Below are positions 7,565 to 16,307 of a DNA stretch of 64,000 nucleotides, in pieces. A model generated the notes under the pieces. The model did no database searches and was not told the DNA's origin. It saw nothing but the letters and a program-made list of their open reading frames with translations. The DNA comes from Bacteroides eggerthii (GTDB taxonomy: Bacteria; Bacteroidota; Bacteroidia; Bacteroidales; Bacteroidaceae). A program made the position numbers and the translations under genes. How positions within the stretch are numbered: position 1 is the stretch's first letter; each line of letters starts with the position of its first letter. The DNA lies in contig NZ_CP102258.1 of assembly GCF_025146565.1 (NCBI RefSeq), positions 2,078,001 through 2,142,000 of the forward strand, in the 5' to 3' direction.

Positions 7565-10500
7565 CTATTCATTCTTATTTCTAGTTAGACTTAGTTTATA
7601 TTGAGTAGGAGTCATTCCAACCAATTCTTTAAATAGTTTGATGAAGTAGCTTGTTGAACTGAATCCAAGTTGGAATGCGAGTTCATTGATTGATATGTTA
7701 TTGTCTTCTCTGAGTATCTTTATGGCTGCTTTCAGTTTTGTGTTAATAATAAATTCGTTGGGAGTCAAACCTGTGATACCTTTAATCTTTGAGAAGAATT
7801 TGGTTCTTCCCATTCCCACTTGTTGTGCAAGGAAATCTATGTTAAACATCGGATTGTCGAAGTTCTCATTAATAATGCGGATAGAGTCTTCTATGAGGCT
7901 TTGGTCCAATGAACTGGTGGCAATCATTTCAACTGAAGTGTTGATTTCCTTGGTAAACTTTGCTTGCAACATCTTTCTTGAGTTGACCAGATTATTGCAA
8001 CGGATGATGAGATGCTTAATACTGAAAGGCTTTGTAATATAGTCATCTGCACCTATTTTCAAACCTTCAATGATATATTCGGATGCAGTTTGTGAGGTTA
8101 ATAGTATAATTGGAATATGTGATGTCTCTATGTTGGTTTTAATCTTCCGGCAAAGTTCTGTGCCCGATATTTCGGGCATTACTACATCGCTCAATACAAT
8201 ATCCGGTTTTATATTGAGAGTTTTTTCATATCCTTCGGCACCATTGACGGCAGTGTCTACTATGTAGATAGGTTCGAAGATAGAAACAAGCAAATTCCTT
8301 ACTTCCTCGTTGTCTTCCACAATGAGTATCTTGGAATTTCTTGTGTTTGCTTCCTCTTGTTGCTTAATCAGTTCATTGAAGAATTTATCATCGGGAATAT
8401 TGTCTTCTGAATGCTCTTCCAGCCGATCAAAGTCGTTTAGGACAACATCCGCATCCGATTGTATTTGCTCGGTAGGATATTCTATGTTTAGAGGCATTTC
8501 AATGATGAAGCTACTGCCCTCCACTTTCCTGCTTTTTACTTGTATAGTTCCTTTATGTGCTTCTACAATGTTTTTGGCGAAAGCAAGTCCTATGCCTGTG
8601 CCGTATTTATTGCTGTAATTAGTGTCTTCACTCTGATAGAAACGGTCGAATATCTTATTTATTTCTTTAGAACTGATCCCGATACCCGTATCAATCACTT
8701 TAATTTGAACTTTATCTGCATTCTTATTGATTTCTATAGTGATATTGCCGTTATCGGGAGTAAACTTGAATGCATTGGAAAGTAGGTTGAATAGTACTTT
8801 TTCCATCTGGCGCGAGTCATAATAAAAAGATATATCTTCATCGCTGGTTTTCACTTTTAGGTTAATCTTGCGAGTGTCTGCATATTCCTTGAATGACAAA
8901 CTGATTTCATTAACCAGATTAACAATGTTATTATAGTTCACATGTAATTTAAGAAAACCTTGTTCCTGTTTTCTGAACTCCATAAGTTCGACAATCAGTT
9001 TATTCATGCGGGTGGCATTGCGCCAAATGCTTAATAGACGGTTATACAACTTAGGAGGCAGACTTTTGGATTGGAGCATAATCTCCACCTGACTGAAAAT
9101 TAAAGTAAGAGGTGTTTTAAATTCATGTGATATATTAGTAAAGAAACGCAGTTTGGCTTGATTCAGCTCTTCAATTTGTTTCTTCTGTTCCTTTTCCAAT
9201 TTTAATGAAGAGCGTAGCATTAATATTTGGTAGATTTCATATAAAATGAAGAGGCTGATTAATATATATATAATGTATGCAATGGTGGTCTGATAGAAAG
9301 GAGTCTGCACTTCTATCTCCAAAGTCCTTTCGGGATATTTGCCCGACGGGAGTCTTGATTCACCCTGAATGTGGAGAATATATTTACCGGGAGACAGGTT
9401 CGTGTAAGTTATTTCGTTCAAACTGTTAGCACGCTTCCAATCTCTGTCAAGTCCTTCCAACTTGTAGCGGATGCCACATCTCAGTTCGTTGGCATAATTG
9501 TTAGTGAACACTTCGATAGAAAAAGAGTTGGTTTTGTGGGACAGTTTTATCTTATTGCAAAGCAACAAATTCTCATTCAATATCTTACTTGCATCGTTCA
9601 CTTCTATTTTTTCACCGTTTACTATTAGGTTGGATAGGTTTACCCGGTAGTCTTGTGGTTCAATATACAACTTTTCAAATGGGAATTCGCAAAAAATATT
9701 CTGCCCTCCAAGGAATACATGGTTCTTCTTAGAGACATACAAACTGTAATCTGTGATGTTGAAAGTGGAGATGAACTTATTCTTATTAATATTGATAATT
9801 TCCCAGTTGTTTGCTTTTACACAACTCAATCCATTGCCTGTGGCAACCAGAATATCTCCTTTACTATTCTCTGTAATATCTAAAATGAAGTTACTGTTCA
9901 GTCCTTTTTTTTTGTCTATGTGTGTGAATCCGTTCTCTCCTTTGGGGTTAAGATATAACCCATGTCTTGCCGTTCCTATCCAGATGTTACCGTTGCTGCT
10001 CTCATATATTTTATTAACGGAGTAGTTTGAACCTGTACACAGGTGGATTTGCTCCATTTGCTTCTTTAGTAAGTTATATCTGAACAGTTCGTTACTGGTC
10101 GAAATCCAAAGCCTTTCTTTTCTGTCGAGCATAAGATTTGTTATGCTCTTTTCATTTAATCGGTATTCATTTGAGGAAGACAGGTACTCACAACTTCCTT
10201 TACTCTTGTCGAACACCCCGACGCCACTATGGGTCGCTAAAATAAGTTTGTCCTTATAGGGTATTATTTCGCGAATATTGTCATCGATAAGAGTTTTGTC
10301 CTTATATGTGCGTATAGACTTGGTATTCAGGTTCAATTCTTTTAATCCTTCAAGCAGCGTGCCCACCCATAGAGTATTATTTGTATTGTCGAGATACAAA
10401 GTTTGTGCATTGTAGTTTTCTCCTTTTATAGAGAAAGGTACGAGTTCCCTGCTTTGGTTATTGAATTGGTATATACCTCCCCGTTCGGCACAAATCCATA

Positions 10501-11563
10501 AGTTACCTTTCTTATCCTCGGTTGTTTTGCCAAATAGTAGGTTCTCATTTGAATTAATATGTTGTTTGACAGGGAAGTGATAAGTGAATGTTTCATACTC
10601 CGGATTGAAGAAGTTGATTCCTCCAATGAAAGAACCGCTCCAGATAGTGCCTTGTTCATCTTTTGCTAGACAATAAATGGAACCGTCATTTGGAGTATAA
10701 AGATTATCACTTAGATATTCGTAGTGAATGAATTTGTTATTGTTCCTTTGATATTTGTTCAGTCCGTTGAAAGTGGCAATCCACAAATTTCCCGAGTTGT
10801 CTTCACAGATAGCTCGGATTATATTGCTTGAAATACTTTCGGGGTTACTGGGAACATGTAAATAGTTCTCTATTTGATTGCGCTTGCCCAATTTAAACAA
10901 ACCATTCCGGCGGGTGGCAATCCATATGTTTTGTTCCGAGTCGAATAATAGTTGGCGTATTTGCTTTATGTGGGGAAGAATATTCCTTATAGTCATATCC
11001 TTTTCAATGAGGAATACTCCGTTATCTTTCGTTCCGATGCATATATCCTGTTGTGGGGTCTCTATGATATAGTCGATAACGGAGGTGGAATCGGGTAGAC
11101 TATAATATTTAACTAACTGATTATTGTCCCATTGATAAACGGTATTTTTAATTCCTACCCATAATGTGGAGTTACCGTAGTTAATGGTATTGGTATAAGG
11201 AATGATGTGTGTGAACTTGTTGGAGCGGATATCCAGTTGGATAACTCCTGAACGGGTATCCAGATATATTTTCCCTTTTTTATCGCCGCATATTCTCCGG
11301 ATGAGGCTCTCGGCAGTGGGCACATCCTGATATAGTTTGTCTATGTATTCTGTTTTGTTACCGTTATATTTTATCAAACCGTTTTTAGTTCCGAACCACA
11401 TGATACCGAATTCGTCTTGGTAAATGGAATAAACAGTAGTTTGATGCATCCCTTCATTTGTCTGCAGGTGTGAGGAATGTATTCTTATATTGCCTTGTGC
11501 CCTTGTAGGAGAAATTAAGGTAAGCACAGAAAATAAAACATAAAGGATAAAGCTTCTTTTCAT
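7565..11563 (-). CDS. Hybrid two-component system regulator of locus A
   Basis: A 1332-residue one-protein sensor, kinase and regulator. After a signal peptide (about residues 1-22, ending TRAQ) come two Reg_prop beta-propellers (to about residue 650, with repeats such as FGIMWFGTKNGLIKY and NLWIATFNGLNKY) and a Y_Y_Y domain (about 680-745). One membrane helix (about 757-780) follows, then a HisKA domain with the phospho-His in FTNISHEFKTPLTL (His813), a HATPase (NLLSNAFKFTPDNG, GTGIGLAFAKN), a receiver domain with Asp1126 in PDIVLSDVVMP, and a C-terminal AraC-type HTH (about 1230-1325). The periplasmic part of such HTCS proteins binds an oligosaccharide and the cytosolic end activates the neighbouring locus. 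It is divergent from locus A and almost certainly controls it. A -7 element (TATATTTG, plus-strand 11583-11590) precedes the start. Confidence 0.96.
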   Translation of the reverse strand: MKRSFILYVLFSVLTLISPTRAQGNIRIHSSHLQTNEGMHQTTVYSIYQDEFGIMWFGTKNGLIKYNGNKTEYIDKLYQDVPTAESLIRRICGDKKGKIYLDTRSGVIQLDIRSNKFTHIIPYTNTINYGNSTLWVGIKNTVYQWDNNQLVKYYSLPDSTSVIDYIIETPQQDICIGTKDNGVFLIEKDMTIRNILPHIKQIRQLLFDSEQNIWIATRRNGLFKLGKRNQIENYLHVPSNPESISSNIIRAICEDNSGNLWIATFNGLNKYQRNNNKFIHYEYLSDNLYTPNDGSIYCLAKDEQGTIWSGSFIGGINFFNPEYETFTYHFPVKQHINSNENLLFGKTTEDKKGNLWICAERGGIYQFNNQSRELVPFSIKGENYNAQTLYLDNTNNTLWVGTLLEGLKELNLNTKSIRTYKDKTLIDDNIREIIPYKDKLILATHSGVGVFDKSKGSCEYLSSSNEYRLNEKSITNLMLDRKERLWISTSNELFRYNLLKKQMEQIHLCTGSNYSVNKIYESSNGNIWIGTARHGLYLNPKGENGFTHIDKKKGLNSNFILDITENSKGDILVATGNGLSCVKANNWEIININKNKFISTFNITDYSLYVSKKNHVFLGGQNIFCEFPFEKLYIEPQDYRVNLSNLIVNGEKIEVNDASKILNENLLLCNKIKLSHKTNSFSIEVFTNNYANELRCGIRYKLEGLDRDWKRANSLNEITYTNLSPGKYILHIQGESRLPSGKYPERTLEIEVQTPFYQTTIAYIIYILISLFILYEIYQILMLRSSLKLEKEQKKQIEELNQAKLRFFTNISHEFKTPLTLIFSQVEIMLQSKSLPPKLYNRLLSIWRNATRMNKLIVELMEFRKQEQGFLKLHVNYNNIVNLVNEISLSFKEYADTRKINLKVKTSDEDISFYYDSRQMEKVLFNLLSNAFKFTPDNGNITIEINKNADKVQIKVIDTGIGISSKEINKIFDRFYQSEDTNYSNKYGTGIGLAFAKNIVEAHKGTIQVKSRKVEGSSFIIEMPLNIEYPTEQIQSDADVVLNDFDRLEEHSEDNIPDDKFFNELIKQQEEANTRNSKILIVEDNEEVRNLLVSIFEPIYIVDTAVNGAEGYEKTLNIKPDIVLSDVVMPEISGTELCRKIKTNIETSHIPIILLTSQTASEYIIEGLKIGADDYITKPFSIKHLIIRCNNLVNSRKMLQAKFTKEINTSVEMIATSSLDQSLIEDSIRIINENFDNPMFNIDFLAQQVGMGRTKFFSKIKGITGLTPNEFIINTKLKAAIKILREDNNISINELAFQLGFSSTSYFIKLFKELVGMTPTQYKLSLTRNKNE

Positions 11564-11615
11564 ATCTGTAATTTGTTACAAACAAATATAGTAACTTTTT
11601 AAGTTGAAGTGATAA

Positions 11616-11648
11616 TGATATTGTACGAACAATAGTGATATTGTACGA
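11616..11648. promoter_or_regulatory. Direct-repeat candidate operator for the hybrid regulator
   Basis: TGATATTGTACGA occurs twice, at 11616-11628 and 11636-11648, with a 20-base period, that is, about two helical turns. AraC-type HTH proteins bind direct repeats spaced by about two turns. The site lies in the intergenic region between the HTCS gene and the first gene of locus A. The assignment as its binding site is inference. Confidence 0.6.
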
Positions 11649-11725
11649 TTGTCTTTATCTGTTGTCTTTGTATGAATTTAACATAAGTATGAATCTGCGG
11701 GTTATTTCTTTGGCGGCCTATCCTC

Positions 11726-11733
11726 TATCTTTG
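11726..11733 (+). promoter_or_regulatory. -7 element of the locus A operon
   Basis: TATCTTTG matches TAnnTTTG, 24 bases before the ATG of the first DUF2264 gene. The -33 box is weak, which fits a promoter that needs an activator bound upstream. Confidence 0.6.
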
Positions 11734-11756
11734 CTTTCGACAAAAAAATATAATTT

Positions 11757-12986
11757 ATGAGAAACACAATTATTGTATTATTTGTTTCAGCTTTTGTTGC
11801 TTTCCCAAAAGTGAAAGCAATAGAAAATTCAACTCCGGTAGCCGACCGGGAGTATTGGGTAAATACATTAATCAGGATAGCAGATCCTGTTATTCGTAAT
11901 CTTAGTGAGGATAAACTCAAAGTCAGTATTCCAGTAGGACGTTCTTCCTCTGCCAAGGCAAGTACCCGTGAATTTGTTACACACATGGAGTCGGTGGGGC
12001 GAACCTTTGCCGGCTTGGCACCATGGCTGGAGCTTGGTCCTGATGAAACTCCCGAAGGTCAATTGCGTGCGAAGTATATCGAGATGTCTTGCAAAGCGTT
12101 AGCAAACTCGGTAAATCCAGTTTCAAATGATTACTTCAATAGTACGGCTACCCGCCAAATTCTTGTCAACAGCGCATTCCTTATACAGGGCTTAATGAAA
12201 GCGCAGGTGCAGCTTTGGGGAAATCTTGATGAAGTAACCCGTGAAAGGCTGATAGAGCAATGGAAATCTACTCGTACCATGAAGCCAGGAAACAATAATT
12301 GGCTGCTTTTTTCAGCAATGGTTGAGTGTGGGCTGAAAGAATTTTCCGGTGAATGGAACTTTGATGTAGTGAAACATGCTTTAGACTCTCATGCTGAATG
12401 GTATAAAGGTGATGGTATTTATGGTGACGGAGCGGCGTTCCACTTGGATTATTATAACAGCTATGTTATTCATCCTTTACTGCTTCAAGTACTTGAAGTG
12501 ACAAAAAAGTATAAACCCGAATATCAGGAATTCTATAATAAGGAAATAATTCGCTTCAAGCGTTATGCTGAGATACAGGAACGGATGATTGCACCTGACG
12601 GCACTTATCCCGTTATAGGCCGCTCAGTTACTTATCGTTTTGCTGCTTTTCAAGTTTTGGCACGTACGGCTTTGATGAAAGAACTTCCCGAAACCATTAA
12701 ACCGGCACAGGTTCGTTGTGCATTGACTGCCGTAATGGAACGATTGTTTGAACAGCCTGGAACATTCGATGATAAAGGATGGCTTACTATCGGCGTATGC
12801 GGTAACCAGTCAGAATTAGGGGATGTTTATCTGTCTACTCCTTGTGTGTATTTGTGCAGTCTGGGGTTTGTTACTCTTGGTCTGCCTGCGACAGATGAAT
12901 TTTGGGCAGCCCCTCCCGAAAACTGGACAAGTAAGAAGGCTTTCTCTGGTGAAGCATTTTCGATAGACAAATTTATTAAAGAATAA
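11757..12986 (+). CDS. DUF2264 secreted protein, first of a tandem pair
   Basis: A 409-residue protein with a signal peptide (about residues 1-21). The body is a DUF2264 domain: DREYWVNTLIRIADPV near residue 30, LAPWLELGPDETPEG near 93, a central WYKGDGIYGDGAAFHLDYYN segment near 218 and PVIGRSVTYRFAAFQVLA near 285. The fold is expected to be an alpha-toroid. Some DUF2264-type proteins in Bacteroides arabinogalactan loci are reported as beta-glucuronidases (I recall family GH154), so a uronic-acid-releasing exo-enzyme is plausible. That link is from memory. Acidic and aromatic residues in GDGIYGDG..FHLDYYNSY are candidate active-site residues. It is the first gene of the locus A operon and is followed after 20 bases by its paralogue. 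Confidence 0.85.
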   Translation: MRNTIIVLFVSAFVAFPKVKAIENSTPVADREYWVNTLIRIADPVIRNLSEDKLKVSIPVGRSSSAKASTREFVTHMESVGRTFAGLAPWLELGPDETPEGQLRAKYIEMSCKALANSVNPVSNDYFNSTATRQILVNSAFLIQGLMKAQVQLWGNLDEVTRERLIEQWKSTRTMKPGNNNWLLFSAMVECGLKEFSGEWNFDVVKHALDSHAEWYKGDGIYGDGAAFHLDYYNSYVIHPLLLQVLEVTKKYKPEYQEFYNKEIIRFKRYAEIQERMIAPDGTYPVIGRSVTYRFAAFQVLARTALMKELPETIKPAQVRCALTAVMERLFEQPGTFDDKGWLTIGVCGNQSELGDVYLSTPCVYLCSLGFVTLGLPATDEFWAAPPENWTSKKAFSGEAFSIDKFIKE

Positions 12987-13006
12987 AAGACGAAAAACGA
13001 AAAGAT

Positions 13007-14248
13007 ATGATGAAAAATGTGATCTGTAAAATATGTACTACTTTGGTAGTGATATTCTATCAAACAAACATGACGACGGCTCAGGAAACAACCGGGCTGC
13101 AAGACCGGGAATATTGGGTGAGTGTACTCACGAAAATAGCCGATCCTGTATTGGTAAATATGAGTGAGGGTAATTTAAAGAAAGCAATGCCTGTGGAAAC
13201 AGCATCGGGTGTTACGAATCCTCCGAACATCAAGACCACCCATTTAGAAGCATTGGGCAGGTTACTAACAGGAATCGCCCCGTGGTTAGAACTCGGTCCG
13301 GATAGCTCGCCGGAGGGAAAGCTAAGGGCTAAGTATATAGACCTTATGGTGAAATCCATAGCTCATGGTTTTGACCCGGCATCTCCCGACTATCTTAATT
13401 TCGTAACAACACGTCAGCCTTTGGTTGACGCTGCCTTTTTCTGTCAAGGGTTACTTCGTGCACCGAAACAGGTTTGGGGAAATCTTTCTTCTAAGACTAA
13501 ACAGGATGTGCTGAATGCTTTACAGGATATCAGAAAGATAAAACCCGTTGAAAGCAATTGGTTATTATTCTCGGCCATAGTTGAGGCTGCAATTCTTGAA
13601 TTTACCGGTAAGTGGAATCCAGATCCTGTGGAATATGCACTGCAACGATTCAAGGAATGGTATAAAGGGGATGCTTGGTATGGAGACGGAGCAAACTTGC
13701 ACATGGATTATTATAATAGCTATGTCATCCACCCCATGCTGCTTGATGTATTGACTGTCATGCATAAACACAAGAAAGGTGAGGAAGAGTTCTTCAACAT
13801 TGAGAAAGCGCGTTTCACCCGGTATGCGGAACAGCAGGAACGTTTCATTTCACCAGATGGTTCCTATCCCGTGGTCGGCCGCTCCATAGCTTATCGCTTT
13901 GGGACTTTTCAGGTTCTTTCGCAGGCTGCGCTTCAGGGTTATCTTCCCGCAAGTGTAACGGAAAATCAAGTACGTTGCGGCCTGACGGCTGTGATAAAAA
14001 AACATATGAATGTCTCCGGTAATTTCGACTCTAAAGGTTGGCTTACATTAGGTTTTTGTGGACATCAGCCAGCCATTGCTGAAAGATATATATCTACAGG
14101 AAGCCTTTACTTGTGCACTTCGGTATTCGTAGCATTGGGGCTTCCTGTAAACAGTAAATTCTGGACAGCTCCTTATGCAGCATGGACGGGCAAGAGAATA
14201 TGGGGCGGGTGTCCGGATGTCCGTTTGGATAAGGCAATAAAACTGTAA
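13007..14248 (+). CDS. DUF2264 secreted protein, second of a tandem pair
   Basis: A 413-residue paralogue of the preceding gene with the same order of motifs: DREYWVSVLTKIADPV, IAPWLELGPDSSPEG, WYKGDAWYGDGANLHMDYYNSY and PVVGRSIAYRFGTFQVL. It carries its own signal peptide (about residues 1-25, ending TTAQ). The pair probably arose by tandem duplication and then diverged, perhaps to handle two linkages of the same sugar. All the candidate catalytic aromatic and acidic positions around the GDG motif are retained, so neither copy looks dead. It lies 20 bases after its paralogue and about 67 bases before the next gene in the operon. Confidence 0.85.
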   Translation: MMKNVICKICTTLVVIFYQTNMTTAQETTGLQDREYWVSVLTKIADPVLVNMSEGNLKKAMPVETASGVTNPPNIKTTHLEALGRLLTGIAPWLELGPDSSPEGKLRAKYIDLMVKSIAHGFDPASPDYLNFVTTRQPLVDAAFFCQGLLRAPKQVWGNLSSKTKQDVLNALQDIRKIKPVESNWLLFSAIVEAAILEFTGKWNPDPVEYALQRFKEWYKGDAWYGDGANLHMDYYNSYVIHPMLLDVLTVMHKHKKGEEEFFNIEKARFTRYAEQQERFISPDGSYPVVGRSIAYRFGTFQVLSQAALQGYLPASVTENQVRCGLTAVIKKHMNVSGNFDSKGWLTLGFCGHQPAIAERYISTGSLYLCTSVFVALGLPVNSKFWTAPYAAWTGKRIWGGCPDVRLDKAIKL

Positions 14249-14315
14249 AATTATGTAGGTGGGTTAGGTCTATGAAGTAAAGAGACTAAGTATAACCAAA
14301 ATTGTGTATGTTACT

Positions 14316-16283
14316 ATGAAAACACTATTTATCTTGTTAAGTAGCTTGCTGATTCAGAGCAGTCTGTTTGCGACTTCATCCTTGCGGAAAGTAGTAAATA
14401 TCCTGCCGGCTCAGGCTGAAACTATCTATGCAAATCATCCTTATGGCGACAGGATAATAAGCTTTTTGAAAAATCAAACCAAATGTATCGGTTTTACTGC
14501 TACGGGATTTGATAATAAGGAATATCTGGTTCAGATAGAACGACAGGTTAGGGCTTTCTATCCTTATCAGAATAAGGAAACTGGCGCTATTATTGATCCT
14601 GTTTATAAAATAGAATGGCAATACTCTACTCCGTGTTATGCTCTTTCGGTGGGTTTGCTTAATAAAACAGGTTTTATAAAAGACGCTATACTTCTTAAGA
14701 GCGGCATCAGAGCATTGGATTGCTCCATTGCCGAAATGAATGAAAACCGCTGCGCGCATCATCACGGAGAGTTTTTCATTCAACCCATTATGTTAGCACT
14801 TGATTTATATAAAGGATATGTATCGGAAGCACAGATGACCGTATGGAAAGAGAAAATAGCCGAAGTCGATCCTTATTTGCTATATAAAGATAATTTGCAG
14901 AAAAAGAAATTCTGTTATAATCATAATGTGGTGGCTTTGGCGGGAGAATATATCCGCATGAAAGAAAACATAGCCATAGACAGGAACTTTCTTGAAATAC
15001 ATTTTGAACATCAAAAACAATACATGTCTGCCAACGGACTGTACATTGATAGCAAAACCAATCCGCCGATGGTGTATGATGAATTTACCCGTCAATTCAT
15101 GACTTCTATTCTTGTGGAAGGATATGATGGGGCTTGCAAAGATTTCTATTCTCGTAAACTTCTTGACGGTGCATGGACTTCAATATTTATGCAGTCGCCT
15201 TACGGGGAGGTTCCCACAGGTGGACGGAGTGCACAGCATATCTGGAATGAAGCAGCAGCAGCAGTTACCTATGAAATCTATGCATCCCAGTATGCATCTC
15301 AAGGGAAAATGAAAGAAGCTGGAGCATTTAAACGTGCGGCTCATCTGTCACTGAAAAGTATTTCCCGTTGGAAACGTGAAGACGGTTCAGGATTCATCGT
15401 TAAGAACCGTTTTCCGATAGAAACGATGCATGGTTATGAAAGTTATTCAGCACAATCACAATACAATTTACTTGCCTGTTGGCTGATGTCGGTTGCTTAT
15501 CTCTATGCTGATGATTCCATAGAGGAACTGCCTTCACCTGCCGATGTGGGAGGATATATCATTCCCATGCAGGATGTGTTTCATAAACTCTTTGCTAATG
15601 TAGGAGGTAATTACATTGAATATGAGCTCAGCGGAGATCCGAGATACAATGCTACGGGATTGATTCGTATTCACTTGAAGAATAGTAATCCTCAATTGGG
15701 GCCTACGGATGCAATACCGCATAAATGGGACAATAAAAAGAAGAAGGATTTGGGAGGAGAATTGTTATCAGTTGGTCCTGCATGGTTCGATAAAGAAGGA
15801 GTGGAACATCGTTTGGCGGAGTATACTAATATAAGTTATCCTAATACAGAACTCTATTCGGCATATACGGGTACATCGTTACCTGAGATTAAAGTTACTA
15901 TAAAAGAACAGACTCTCCAAAAAGTAAGTTTTGAAGTAGCTTATATAGGTAACTTCGGGGGAGTGTCCCGGATAACCCAACAATTCACCATTAACGAAAA
16001 AGGCTTGATCGTGAAAGATAACTTGCAGGGAGAGGTACAATCTATGCGGGTGTACTACCCGATGTTGGTAGATGATGGTGAAGAAATGACACGCGTGAAT
16101 ATGACAAATAATAAAGTGAGTCTTTCTCTGCGCGACGGAGATATAACATTTGAGGCTCTTTCTCCTCGAAAGAGTGTAATGAAACGAAGCGGAATTTCCC
16201 TGTATTGCAGAAACGGTTATGCAGAAGCTGCCTATTTTGATGTGCCGGGGAAGGAAGCAGAGTATAAGGTGACTGGAAGATAA
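14316..16283 (+). CDS. Unassigned secreted two-domain enzyme (alpha-toroid plus beta-sandwich)
   Basis: A 655-residue protein with a signal peptide (about residues 1-20). The start at the ATG of MKTLFILL is preferred to an upstream GTG. The first 400 residues are rich in paired helices with conserved-looking polar patches: CAHHHGEFFIQPIM, FCYNHNVVALAGEY, VPTGGRSAQHIWNEAA and ETMHGYESYSAQSQYN. The last 200 residues are beta-rich. This layout is that of alpha-toroid polysaccharide lyases (families with heparinase- or chondroitinase-like folds) or related hydrolases, but I cannot place it in a named family. Clustered His, Tyr, Asn and Arg residues fit a lyase active site. The downstream GH105 gene, which clears unsaturated uronates, makes a lyase in this operon likely (inference). 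Confidence 0.7.
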   Translation: MKTLFILLSSLLIQSSLFATSSLRKVVNILPAQAETIYANHPYGDRIISFLKNQTKCIGFTATGFDNKEYLVQIERQVRAFYPYQNKETGAIIDPVYKIEWQYSTPCYALSVGLLNKTGFIKDAILLKSGIRALDCSIAEMNENRCAHHHGEFFIQPIMLALDLYKGYVSEAQMTVWKEKIAEVDPYLLYKDNLQKKKFCYNHNVVALAGEYIRMKENIAIDRNFLEIHFEHQKQYMSANGLYIDSKTNPPMVYDEFTRQFMTSILVEGYDGACKDFYSRKLLDGAWTSIFMQSPYGEVPTGGRSAQHIWNEAAAAVTYEIYASQYASQGKMKEAGAFKRAAHLSLKSISRWKREDGSGFIVKNRFPIETMHGYESYSAQSQYNLLACWLMSVAYLYADDSIEELPSPADVGGYIIPMQDVFHKLFANVGGNYIEYELSGDPRYNATGLIRIHLKNSNPQLGPTDAIPHKWDNKKKKDLGGELLSVGPAWFDKEGVEHRLAEYTNISYPNTELYSAYTGTSLPEIKVTIKEQTLQKVSFEVAYIGNFGGVSRITQQFTINEKGLIVKDNLQGEVQSMRVYYPMLVDDGEEMTRVNMTNNKVSLSLRDGDITFEALSPRKSVMKRSGISLYCRNGYAEAAYFDVPGKEAEYKVTGR

Positions 16284-16307
16284 ATATTTGATTTTAAATG
16301 ATAATCT

